The notes beneath the pieces are model-generated. The model ran no database searches and had not been told where the DNA came from. It saw only the letters and a list, made by a program, of their open reading frames with translations. Positions 44,770-52,359 of a stretch of DNA of 64,000 bases are shown piece by piece (the first letter of the stretch is position 1; every line of letters starts with the position of its first letter). The position numbers and the translations under genes were made by a program. The stretch is from Bacteroidetes bacterium GWF2_40_14 (GTDB lineage Bacteria > Bacteroidota > Bacteroidia > Bacteroidales > UBA932): the NCBI GenBank assembly GCA_001769195.1, contig MEOK01000025.1, positions 1 through 64,000 on the forward strand, read 5' to 3'.

Positions 44770-45671
44770 CCAGTGGGAATCTTAACAATAAAAGTTCTCC
44801 TTGCCTTGTTCACCATAGAGTGCGATCGTATCCACTGATTATAAATCTTCAGTAACTTAAAGTTCGTTTTGTGCCTGGCAGCAAACTCAGGCCAGCTTTC
44901 TACAGGGCCGTCTACCTTTACCTCTTTATATTCAAACGGAGGATAAAGCTGTTCCTTGTCTATTAAGAAACCGTATGCCTGAGGATTGGACATTATTGTT
45001 TTAAAAGCCAACGCCCTGAAGAGGTATCTCGATGTCTCCTCCGGAAAATGTGTGTCATAATAATTCTTCTGGGACTGCAGCTCCATCCGGTTTCGCACAT
45101 TGCTCAATCCGATATTGAAGGAGGCTGCCGCCATGGTCCATGTTCCAAACTCTGCATACGCCTTTTTAAAGTATGCGGCAGCAGCACGTGTGGATTTCTC
45201 TATATTGTAACGCTCATCCACCTCATCGTCCACAACCAGGCCATACTCCTTTGCTGTTGTTTCCAGAAACTGCCAGTAACCACATGCCCCAGCGGGTGAA
45301 ACAACCGGTTGAAGGCCACTCTCGGCAATACACAGATAATAAAAATCGGCCGGAAGACTCTCCTCCATTATCACTTTTCTGATTGCTGCCTCGTACCTGT
45401 TGTTGAGTTGCAGTATATAGGCAAGACTGGCATGCCAGTAAGTTATCACCATCATCTCCCTCTGCAGCGACTCCTTTACATCCATGTATTTAAGTGGTAC
45501 CGGCTCATTCGCAAAATTGAGCGTCCTGGGTATTTGCGGAATCTTTACCACTTGATCTATCCCTGCAGGATTTTCCACATCTGCATTCATCTCTAAACCC
45601 GACACCTGCCCATATGCAGCTGAACTAAAAATCAGAAGTGCCAGGCAAATTATAATTTTATGTTTTTTCAT
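44763..45671 (-). CDS. Lytic transglycosylase (SLT domain)
   Basis: A 302-residue secreted protein with a signal peptide ending near residue 22 (AAYGQ). The transglycosylase SLT domain includes the catalytic Glu117 in YYLCIAESGLQPVVSPAGACGYWQF (key residues A-E-S-G and G-x-W-Q-F), and further ERYNIEKSTRAAAAYF and ASFNIGLSNVRNRM. It cleaves peptidoglycan glycan strands to 1,6-anhydro ends. Similar to the MltD catalytic part but without LysM repeats; the C-terminal 60 residues (WPEFAARHKTNFKLLKIYNQW) look like one degenerate LysM-like module. Confidence 0.93.
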   Translation of the reverse strand: MKKHKIIICLALLIFSSAAYGQVSGLEMNADVENPAGIDQVVKIPQIPRTLNFANEPVPLKYMDVKESLQREMMVITYWHASLAYILQLNNRYEAAIRKVIMEESLPADFYYLCIAESGLQPVVSPAGACGYWQFLETTAKEYGLVVDDEVDERYNIEKSTRAAAAYFKKAYAEFGTWTMAAASFNIGLSNVRNRMELQSQKNYYDTHFPEETSRYLFRALAFKTIMSNPQAYGFLIDKEQLYPPFEYKEVKVDGPVESWPEFAARHKTNFKLLKIYNQWIRSHSMVNKARRTFIVKIPTGR

Positions 45672-45679
45672 ATTCTGCG

Positions 45680-45728
45680 CCTATTGCCTAATGCCTATTG
45701 CCTATTGCCCATTGCCTAATGCCTATTT
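45680..45728 (-). repeat. Heptamer tandem repeat array overlapping the metallo-hydrolase stop codon
   Basis: Seven heptamers, on the coding (minus) strand CATTAGG, CAATAGG, CAATGGG. The stop TAG of the upstream metallo-beta-lactamase-fold gene (45725-45723) is part of the array. The transglycosylase ATG follows 9 bases later. Confidence 0.95.
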
Positions 45729-46370
45729 GCCCAAAAACGGATTTGTCGCAAGCTCGTGTCCGATGGTTGTCTCCGGGCCATGCCCCGGAAGTATTCGGTA
45801 ATCGTCGCCAAGTTTACACAACTTACCCAGCAGGCTATTCATCAGGTCGTCATAATCACCTCCAGGCAAGTCGGTTCTTCCTATACTTCCGGCAAAAAGA
45901 GAATCTCCTACAACAGCAAATCTGTTCCCATCCTCCTCGCAGTAGAAGCAAACTCCGCCTCTGGTATGTCCGGGGGTATGAAGAACCTTTAATGACGAGT
46001 GACCAAAACCGATGGTTTCTCCTTCTTCGATATCAATTGTATCCAAAGGTGGCTCGTCAATTTTATAGCCAAACATATCGCTGTAATAGCTTGTCCTCTC
46101 CAGGTGAGGTTTATCCAGTGGATGAATAAATGTCTTAACGTTCCATGTTTCTGCCACAAATGCGTTACCCATGATATGGTCGAAATGACCATGAGTGTTA
46201 AGCAGTTTTACCGGAACCAGCTCGTTGCTCTCTATAAATTTTTTCAGTCTATCCTTCTCACTTTCGCTGTAACAACCCGGATCAATTATCACGCACTCCT
46301 TTGTTTCGTCCCAAAGAACATAGCAGCACTCGCGTAAATCATTAAAATAAAATGTCTTAGTTTGTATCAT
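45723..46370 (-). CDS. Metallo-beta-lactamase-fold hydrolase (glyoxalase II-like)
   Basis: A 215-residue MBL-fold enzyme. The metal site is H60-G-H62-F-D64-H65, then HTPGHTRGG (His ligand), VGDSLFAGSIGRTD (bridging Asp) and LPGHGPETTIGHE (last His). Short glyoxalase-II-like proteins of this type hydrolyse thioesters such as S-lactoylglutathione analogues; the exact substrate is unknown here because these bacteria generally lack glutathione. It is 26 bp downstream of pcm in the same direction. Confidence 0.93.
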   Translation of the reverse strand: MIQTKTFYFNDLRECCYVLWDETKECVIIDPGCYSESEKDRLKKFIESNELVPVKLLNTHGHFDHIMGNAFVAETWNVKTFIHPLDKPHLERTSYYSDMFGYKIDEPPLDTIDIEEGETIGFGHSSLKVLHTPGHTRGGVCFYCEEDGNRFAVVGDSLFAGSIGRTDLPGGDYDDLMNSLLGKLCKLGDDYRILPGHGPETTIGHELATNPFLGK

Positions 46371-46396
46371 AAATCTGTAAATGTCTTAACTAATGT

Positions 46397-47041
46397 TTAT
46401 CCTTCAACTCCCTCTAACATAGGAACAAACTTGTAGTCACCATGTTCAGTTTTCACAAAATCATTCTCGCCTACCCTCTCTACAACAACCATAGTCTGAA
46501 CCTCCGTACCTACAGGAATCACCATCCTCCCTCCGATTGTCAGCTGTTTTAGCAAGGTCTGAGGAATTTCAGGAGCTCCGCATGTTATCAGAATACCTTT
46601 AAATGGCGCAAATTGCGGTAGTCCTGCAAAACCGTCGCCATAAAAAAGCACAGGAGAATCATACTCAAGACGGGCAAGATTTTTCTGCGAAAGCAGATAC
46701 AGCGACCTTTGTCTTTCTATACTGAAGACCCTGAGCCCCATCTCAACCAGAACCGCAGTCTGGTATGCACATCCCGTACCAATCTCCAGAACCTTGTCAT
46801 ATTTGTTGAGCCCCAGAAGATGGCTCTGCATTGCTACAGTATAAGGCTGAGAAATTGTCTGTCTGGCACCTATTGGCAGTGGTTTGTCCATATAGGCAAG
46901 ATGATCAAGACCATACTCTAGGAACATATGCCTTGGCACCCTGTTCATAGCCTCAATCACTCTGTTGTCAAAATTGTATTTTTTTGATAATTGCTGCAAT
47001 AGCTGTTTTCTTCTCCCTTTATGCTGTAGTGTGTCTAACAT
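46397..47041 (-). CDS. pcm: Protein-L-isoaspartate O-methyltransferase
   Basis: A 214-residue PCMT that methylates isoaspartyl residues in damaged proteins as a first repair step. PRHMFLEYGLDHLAYMDKPLPIG and the substrate loop QTISQPYTVAMQ lead into the SAM site VLEIGTGCAYQTAVL, followed by FSIER and LITCGAPEIPQ. The ATG is only four bases after a TAATTTTG promoter box (see the promoter entry), implying a leaderless or nearly leaderless transcript. Confidence 0.95.
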   Translation of the reverse strand: MLDTLQHKGRRKQLLQQLSKKYNFDNRVIEAMNRVPRHMFLEYGLDHLAYMDKPLPIGARQTISQPYTVAMQSHLLGLNKYDKVLEIGTGCAYQTAVLVEMGLRVFSIERQRSLYLLSQKNLARLEYDSPVLFYGDGFAGLPQFAPFKGILITCGAPEIPQTLLKQLTIGGRMVIPVGTEVQTMVVVERVGENDFVKTEHGDYKFVPMLEGVEG

Positions 47042-47045
47042 ACTG

Positions 47046-47075
47046 CAAAATTACAAAATTCTTTTTGTAATTTTG
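47046..47075. promoter_or_regulatory. Symmetrical divergent promoter between pcm and the deoxynucleoside kinase
   Basis: A 13-bp perfect inverted repeat (arms 47046-47058 and 47063-47075, CAAAATTACAAAA and its complement) places a TAATTTTG element on each strand: 47053-47046 for pcm and 47068-47075 for the kinase gene. The two -7 elements are only 14 bases apart, so polymerase could probably occupy only one at a time. Confidence 0.7.
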
Positions 47076-47124
47076 TCTTTAGTAAAATCCATCGTCACCA
47101 ACAGTCAAATCAAAATCTACTACT

Positions 47125-47739
47125 ATGCATATCGCTATCGCAGGAAATATCGGCAGTGGCAAAACCACTTTAACCAGATTATTATCAAAGCATTATGGTT
47201 GGGAGCCAAAATACGAGGAGGTAGACAACAACCCCTACCTAGCAGATTTCTACAACGATATGCAACGATGGTCGTTCAACCTTCAGATTTATTTTCTCAA
47301 CCAGCGCTTCAACAGCATCGTAAATATACAGAACAGCACTAACCCGGTTGTTCAGGACAGGACAATTTATGAGGATGCCCGCATCTTTGCACCCAACCTC
47401 CACTCTATGGGGCTGATGAGTTCCCGCGACTTTGAGAACTACACTTCACTTTTCGACCTGATGCTCTCGCTGGTAAAAGCACCGGACTTGCTCATTTACC
47501 TCCGTTCATCCATTCCAAACCTTGTTTCACAAATCCAGAAGAGGGGACGTGACTACGAAAGCGGTATCCGCATCGATTATCTTTCCGGCCTTAATGAGCG
47601 ATACGAAGCATGGATATCCGGTTATAAGGACGGAAGAATACTAATAATTGATGTTGACGAAAACAAGTTCGAAGATAAACAGGAAGATCTGAGCACAGTC
47701 ATCGACCGGATAGACGCGCAGCTCAATGGACTGTTTTAA
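47125..47739 (+). CDS. Deoxynucleoside kinase (deoxyadenosine/deoxyguanosine kinase-like)
   Basis: A 204-residue dNK-family kinase that phosphorylates deoxynucleosides for salvage. P-loop GNIGSGKTTL (about 7-16), the substrate-side YEEVDNNPYLADFY, the DRT-type motif VQDRTIYEDARIFA and the lid segment QKRGRDYESGI. Substrate is likely a purine deoxynucleoside, by similarity to the dAK/dGK group, but this is not decided by sequence here. It converges on the DUF5009-type gene with a 20-bp gap. Confidence 0.92.
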   Translation: MHIAIAGNIGSGKTTLTRLLSKHYGWEPKYEEVDNNPYLADFYNDMQRWSFNLQIYFLNQRFNSIVNIQNSTNPVVQDRTIYEDARIFAPNLHSMGLMSSRDFENYTSLFDLMLSLVKAPDLLIYLRSSIPNLVSQIQKRGRDYESGIRIDYLSGLNERYEAWISGYKDGRILIIDVDENKFEDKQEDLSTVIDRIDAQLNGLF

Positions 47740-47759
47740 ACTCCGTAATTCATTGTTAT

Positions 47760-48986
47760 CTATAATTTCAGTTTCACTCCCAGTCTGCCCAAAAGAGCAG
47801 TCATGCCGATTATAAAGAAAGCGAACGCGATACACTTGATCACACCTAACGGACCGTCATAGAGAGGATCCGGCAGAAAAGGGCCGGTCATATTTCTAAT
47901 GCTATAGTAGATATAGGGAAGCATGTAGCATGTAAGAGTGGCGGTGCCGGCTGGCTTTATGATATTGAACCACTTCTCCTTACCATGTACATCAACTACA
48001 AAATAGACAGCCAGAAACAGAAGTGTGGATATCCCAATGCACAGGAACATCCAGCCCGGGGTGCCGGCAATCTTTGATATTATCCAGAAGTTGTGCGAAA
48101 GTAGTCCGAGGAGAATTGCTCCCAGCCCTACTCCTCCAAATACAAGAAAGACATTCTTCTGCTCAATTCTTCTTAGAATCATAGAAGCGGCAACTCCGGA
48201 AATAGTAAATGCATATGCCACCGAGCTTCCCGCAACAACTTGTAATAAATGGCCGTTAAGTGAAATCACCCTTTCTGTATTAAGAATTGTCAGCAGATAA
48301 TATAGAAGGCAAAACCCCAGAACAACCAGCAGATTTTTTCTGCTGATCAGGTAAGCCGAGGCACAAAAAAGGTAACTCCATCCAATCGTTCCCAAAATAC
48401 CCCAGCTGGGTTTGATGTATCCGACACTCTCACCTGCCGACCTGAATGTAAGAACTATGAAAACAAGGGTTATAATACCTATCCATCTAAAAATGGTAAA
48501 CATCAGATTGCCTTTGCAATAAACCATTGCCTTGAACTCCTCACCTACCTCGCCGGAAATCCTCTTCTTTGGATAGATGTTCCATATAAGGAAAAAGGCA
48601 GCCATTATGATGAGAGAATACACATTAATGTCGTAACCCGTCATCTCCGCATTAATGAGCCGTCGGTTTGCAATCAGTACCCCTATGGTTATCAGAGAGA
48701 AACTGCGAACAAGAATATGAAGGAAAATCTTACCATCGCCATCGCCTTTAGCCTTTCTGTTCTCAAATGCAAAAGGGATTGACATGCCGACAATAAAAAG
48801 GAATGCGGGAAAAACAATATCGGCCAGCCCAAGCATATCCTCTCCCGGATGAGCATGCTCCAGCCAGTGCGGAAAATTTTTTGACCACGGCAAATCATTC
48901 ACGAAAATCATGAGAGTCATTATTATGGCCCTTAAAACGTCTATGCTGGCCACCCGCCCAGCTCCTGCCCATTGCCTATTGCCCAT
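47760..48986 (-). CDS. DUF5009-type polytopic membrane protein (acyltransferase-like)
   Basis: Up to 408 residues with about ten membrane helices. The start is uncertain. An ATG at 48986 lies inside a heptamer repeat array and would encode MGNRQWAGAG from repeat sequence; a GTG at 48953 gives MASIDVLRA, which matches the usual family start (xSLDxxRGxxx). I favour the shorter product. R-x-x-S-x-D-V-L-R-A and the helix pattern resemble the COG4299/heparan-alpha-glucosaminide N-acetyltransferase-like group, which transfers acyl groups to sugars across the membrane. Substrate unknown. Confidence 0.85.
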   Translation of the reverse strand: MGNRQWAGAGRVASIDVLRAIIMTLMIFVNDLPWSKNFPHWLEHAHPGEDMLGLADIVFPAFLFIVGMSIPFAFENRKAKGDGDGKIFLHILVRSFSLITIGVLIANRRLINAEMTGYDINVYSLIIMAAFFLIWNIYPKKRISGEVGEEFKAMVYCKGNLMFTIFRWIGIITLVFIVLTFRSAGESVGYIKPSWGILGTIGWSYLFCASAYLISRKNLLVVLGFCLLYYLLTILNTERVISLNGHLLQVVAGSSVAYAFTISGVAASMILRRIEQKNVFLVFGGVGLGAILLGLLSHNFWIISKIAGTPGWMFLCIGISTLLFLAVYFVVDVHGKEKWFNIIKPAGTATLTCYMLPYIYYSIRNMTGPFLPDPLYDGPLGVIKCIAFAFFIIGMTALLGRLGVKLKL

Positions 48987-49035
48987 TGCCCATTGCCTAT
49001 TGCCTAATGCCTATTGCCCATTGCCCATTGCCTAC
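48968..49035 (-). repeat. Heptamer tandem repeat array between adenosine kinase and the DUF5009-type gene
   Basis: Nine to ten heptamers (coding strand CAATGGG, CAATAGG, CATTAGG). The adenosine kinase stop TAG (49034-49032) is at one end, and in-frame and out-of-frame ATG codons inside CAATGGG units lie at the other, near the start of the next gene. Seven is not a multiple of three, so unit gain or loss would shift the frame of any start used within it. Confidence 0.95.
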
Positions 49036-50024
49036 CTCAACAACCCAGTCAGCTCCCTAATCTCCTGTTTCGCAAGCTTCCAGCGAGGAATATCAATCTT
49101 TGGACCAATCACCTCAACCACCTTGGCCGCAACTATAGAACCAACGTCACCACAATCCTTCAGCGACAAGCCGTGAGAGTGTGCAAACAGGAAGCCAGCT
49201 GCATACATATCACCGGCACCTGTTGCATCTATGGTGTCGGCCGGCCATGCTTCAATGTAATGGTACTCGTCGCCACTTTTGACCATTGACCCATCCTTGC
49301 CAATCTTAACAATGGCAATATCGCATATTTTTGCAATTTCGTCCAGGGCCTCACGTGGTTCTTTTTTGGCAAAGGCCTGAGCCTCTGTTTCATTGGCAAA
49401 TACTATATTCACGTAATTCTCAATAATGTCATGCAGAAAAGCGTCGTTACTCTCAACCACATTGTAGCTTGCCATGTCGATGGAAATTATAAGACCTGCC
49501 TCCCTTGCCAGTTCAACCGCCTTGCGAACAAGATCCTGATTCTGAACAAGGTATCCCTCTATATGAAAATAGTCGTGGCCAAGAAACATTCCCAGATGAA
49601 GATCCTCGGGAACAAGCTCTATTGCCGCACCCAGATAAACAGCAAAGGTCCTTTCTGCGTTGGGAGCAGTAATGAATACCATCGCCCTTCCGGAAGCCGC
49701 CGTTCCCTTAAAAAGAATTGACTTTATTCCATTACGAGACTGGTCGGATTTGAAAAGCGAACCCAGTTCGTCGTCACCCACTTTACCAATAAAGGTAGAG
49801 GGCATACCCAGAACAGCAGTCCCGGTAATTGTGTTGGCAGAAGACCCGCCAGCCACATACTGTACACCCATTGGCTTTAGAGTCTGCCAGATTTTCTCGC
49901 CTGTTTCCCTGTCCACATGCTGCATACTGCCCTTAGGCAGATGATAATGCGTAAGAAGTGAGTCATCCGGCATAACCGCCAGGATATCCGTCAAGGCGTT
50001 GCCTATTCCCAATATTGATTTCAT
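49032..50024 (-). CDS. Adenosine kinase (PfkB family)
   Basis: A 330-residue ribokinase-family sugar/nucleoside kinase. The N-terminal GIGNALTDI and substrate-site GGSSANTITGTAVLG (key G-G-S-x-x-N) are PfkB motif 1. The C-terminal DTIDATGAGDMYAAGFL is PfkB motif 2 with the catalytic Asp, and NETEA is the metal site. The N-terminal signature is that of adenosine kinase-like proteins of Bacteroidia. It phosphorylates adenosine to AMP for salvage. The stop codon is provided by the heptamer array. Confidence 0.92.
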   Translation of the reverse strand: MKSILGIGNALTDILAVMPDDSLLTHYHLPKGSMQHVDRETGEKIWQTLKPMGVQYVAGGSSANTITGTAVLGMPSTFIGKVGDDELGSLFKSDQSRNGIKSILFKGTAASGRAMVFITAPNAERTFAVYLGAAIELVPEDLHLGMFLGHDYFHIEGYLVQNQDLVRKAVELAREAGLIISIDMASYNVVESNDAFLHDIIENYVNIVFANETEAQAFAKKEPREALDEIAKICDIAIVKIGKDGSMVKSGDEYHYIEAWPADTIDATGAGDMYAAGFLFAHSHGLSLKDCGDVGSIVAAKVVEVIGPKIDIPRWKLAKQEIRELTGLLR

Positions 50025-50065
50025 GAGTTAATAAAGTTTGTAGAGTGCAAAGTTCTTATTTTTCC

Positions 50066-50073
50066 TATTTTTG
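50066..50073 (+). promoter_or_regulatory. Promoter -7 element of panC-panD
   Basis: TATTTTTG, a full TAnnTTTG match, 17 bases before the panC ATG. A TTTG at 50037-50040 is rather far upstream for a -33 box. Confidence 0.65.
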
Positions 50074-50090
50074 CAAAAATTTTTAATCAA

Positions 50091-50957
50091 ATGAACATCT
50101 GTTACTCCTTGGCCGATTTTCAGGAAGCGTTGGAATTATTGCCTAAAGATAGAAAAATCGCCTTTGTTCCAACAATGGGAGCGCTTCACGAAGGACACAT
50201 CTCCCTTATAAAAACAGCTCTTACCCATTCTAAATATGTAGTAGTAAGCATATTCGTAAATCCGACACAATTCAATAATCCTGACGATCTTGCCCGCTAT
50301 CCGCGTACGGTAGCAGAAGACTGCAAAAAACTGAAAGCTGCAGGAGCCACTCTCGTTTTTATTCCATCGGTAGAAGATATATATCCAAAGGCAACCAATA
50401 AGGCAGAACAATTGGATTCTCTCGTCTTTGACCTTGGCGGTCTTGACAAGACCGGAGAGGGACCCCGAAGACCGGGGCACTTCAATGGGGTGGCACAGGT
50501 TGTAACCCGGTTGTTCGACATTGTAAAACCAGCATATGCTATTTTTGGAGAAAAGGACTTTCAGCAATTGGCAATAATAAGATACATCACAAAAAAGCTG
50601 GGATATCCCGTGGAGATTATTGCTTCACCAACATTACGTGGAGAAGACGGACTGGCACTTAGTTCCAGAAACATGCTGCTAACTCCGGAACACCACGCAG
50701 TGGCACCAAAAATATATAAGACACTCAAAGGTGCCCTGAACGCCCACCCCGCCTCAAAACCTACACCCGCAGAGCTTACTCAATGGGTAGTTGAGACAAT
50801 AAATAGTGAGCCACTTTTAAAAGTAGAATATGCAGAGATAGTAAATTCATTAACTTTGCAGATTGTTAACAGCTGGGAAGAGGCAGAAAGTATACAGCTT
50901 TGTACTGCAGTTTTTGCCGGAGCAGTAAGGTTAATTGACAATATAAAACTGAAATGA
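50091..50957 (+). CDS. panC: Pantothenate synthetase (pantoate--beta-alanine ligase)
   Basis: A 288-residue PanC joining pantoate and beta-alanine with ATP, the last step of vitamin B5 synthesis. [10 protein letters not shown] (27-36) is the nucleotide-binding HIGH-like motif, followed by [10 protein letters not shown], the pantoate loop FGEKDFQQL and LALSSRN. It is followed 1 bp later by panD, which supplies beta-alanine. Confidence 0.97.
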   Translation: MNICYSLADFQEALELLPKDRKIAFVPTMGALHEGHISLIKTALTHSKYVVVSIFVNPTQFNNPDDLARYPRTVAEDCKKLKAAGATLVFIPSVEDIYPKATNKAEQLDSLVFDLGGLDKTGEGPRRPGHFNGVAQVVTRLFDIVKPAYAIFGEKDFQQLAIIRYITKKLGYPVEIIASPTLRGEDGLALSSRNMLLTPEHHAVAPKIYKTLKGALNAHPASKPTPAELTQWVVETINSEPLLKVEYAEIVNSLTLQIVNSWEEAESIQLCTAVFAGAVRLIDNIKLK

Positions 50958-50958
50958 C

Positions 50959-51312
50959 ATGCAACTCCAGATACTTAAATCCAAAATCCACAGAGCAAAG
51001 GTTACTGAAGCAAATCTCAATTACATAGGCAGTATAACAATAGATCAGGATCTCATCGATGCCGCCGGTCTGTATGAAAACGAGAAAGTTGCAATAGTAA
51101 ACATAAACAACGGAGAGAGGATAGAGACCTATGTTATAAAAGGAGAAAGAGGAAGTGGAAAGATAGGGATTAACGGTGCTGCTGCACATAAATTCTCTCC
51201 CGGCGACCTGATAATCTTAATGTCATATGCAATAATGACCCCGGAAGAGGCATTGGGCTTCAAACCGAAGCTGGTTTTCCCCGATTCTGAAACGAACAAG
51301 CTTGTGCAGTAA
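50959..51312 (+). CDS. panD: Aspartate 1-decarboxylase proenzyme
   Basis: A 117-residue PanD that makes beta-alanine from aspartate. The self-cleavage site is Gly24-Ser25 in YIGSITID; Ser25 becomes the pyruvoyl cofactor. Conserved [14 protein letters not shown] and [10 protein letters not shown] precede and follow. Its pairing with panC makes a two-gene pantothenate unit. Confidence 0.97.
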   Translation: MQLQILKSKIHRAKVTEANLNYIGSITIDQDLIDAAGLYENEKVAIVNINNGERIETYVIKGERGSGKIGINGAAAHKFSPGDLIILMSYAIMTPEEALGFKPKLVFPDSETNKLVQ

Positions 51313-51345
51313 AATTGCAATCAGACTGCTTAGATAAGTACCAAA

Positions 51346-52359
51346 ATGAAAAAGATTTCATCTGCAATAAAATACATCCTTCTGTTATTCGTAGCCGGAG
51401 TATTTCTCTGGGCCACTTTCAAGGGGGTGAAATGGGATGATTTCATTGCAGGGTTAAGCAGCGCAAATTATTACTGGATAACCCTTTCCATGTCAATCAG
51501 TGTTTTCGCATTTCTTGTTAGGGCACTTCGCTGGCGCCTTATAATGCTGCCACTGGGCAAGAAAATCAAGATAATCGACACATGGAACGGCATCAACATA
51601 GGCTATCTGACAAACTTTGCAATACCACGTGCGGGGGAGCTGGCCAGATGCGGAGTAATAACACGTAAAACGGGTATCCCTTTCGAAACAGTAGCCGGTA
51701 CAGTCGTTCTAGAGAGAAGCATAGACATGCTCTCGCTTATACTGGTTTTCTTCTCTCTCCTCATATTTTCGTGGGATACTTTCGGCACCTTCATCAACAT
51801 AGAAATATTAGACGTATTAGAGAGGAAATTTTCTGTCAGCCTGGTCTGGATGCTTGCAGCAGCTTTGCTTGCTTTTGTAGTGTTCTTATATATCGTTTAC
51901 AAATACAGGAAAAAACACCCCATATTCATAAAGATCACAGATATTGTAAGAGGTGTCATAAAAGGAATAGTATCTGGTTTCCGTATGCCTCAGAAATGGT
52001 TATTCCTCATTTACACTGTTTTATTGTGGGTATGTTACTGGCTCATGAGCTGGACCACAATACTTGCATTCCCTGCAGTTTACGGGTTGGGAGCAGGAGA
52101 CGCACTATTTCTGATGATGATTGGCGGACTTGGCTGGGTGATTCCTGTACAGGGGGGAATAGGTGCCTACCACTTCATTCTGTCACTGGCACTTGCATCG
52201 GTATACGGAATAGCACAGACTACAGGTGTTATTTTTGCTACCATTTCACACGAATCACAAGCGATAACAATGATAATCTGCGGATTAGCCTCGCTTGTCA
52301 GTTTCACACTCAGCAAGAGGAGAGATCTGAATAACCAAAAAAGAACCTCCGCAATATGA
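51346..52359 (+). CDS. Lysylphosphatidylglycerol-synthase-TM-like (UPF0104) membrane protein
   Basis: A 337-residue protein with about seven or eight membrane helices of the flippase-like LPG_synthase_TM domain (PF03706). Typical segments are FLVRALRWRLIMLPLG, YLTNFAIPRAGELARCGVI (key R-x-G-E) and GGLGWVIPVQGGIGAYHF. In MprF this domain flips lipids; here it stands alone with no synthase domain, and its substrate is unknown. Its stop overlaps the next start by four bases (ATGA). Confidence 0.9.
   Translation: MKKISSAIKYILLLFVAGVFLWATFKGVKWDDFIAGLSSANYYWITLSMSISVFAFLVRALRWRLIMLPLGKKIKIIDTWNGINIGYLTNFAIPRAGELARCGVITRKTGIPFETVAGTVVLERSIDMLSLILVFFSLLIFSWDTFGTFINIEILDVLERKFSVSLVWMLAAALLAFVVFLYIVYKYRKKHPIFIKITDIVRGVIKGIVSGFRMPQKWLFLIYTVLLWVCYWLMSWTTILAFPAVYGLGAGDALFLMMIGGLGWVIPVQGGIGAYHFILSLALASVYGIAQTTGVIFATISHESQAITMIICGLASLVSFTLSKRRDLNNQKRTSAI

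Noticed and set aside
45698-46129. 143-residue plus-strand open frame
   Set aside because: Starts in the heptamer array and runs antisense to the metallo-hydrolase gene.
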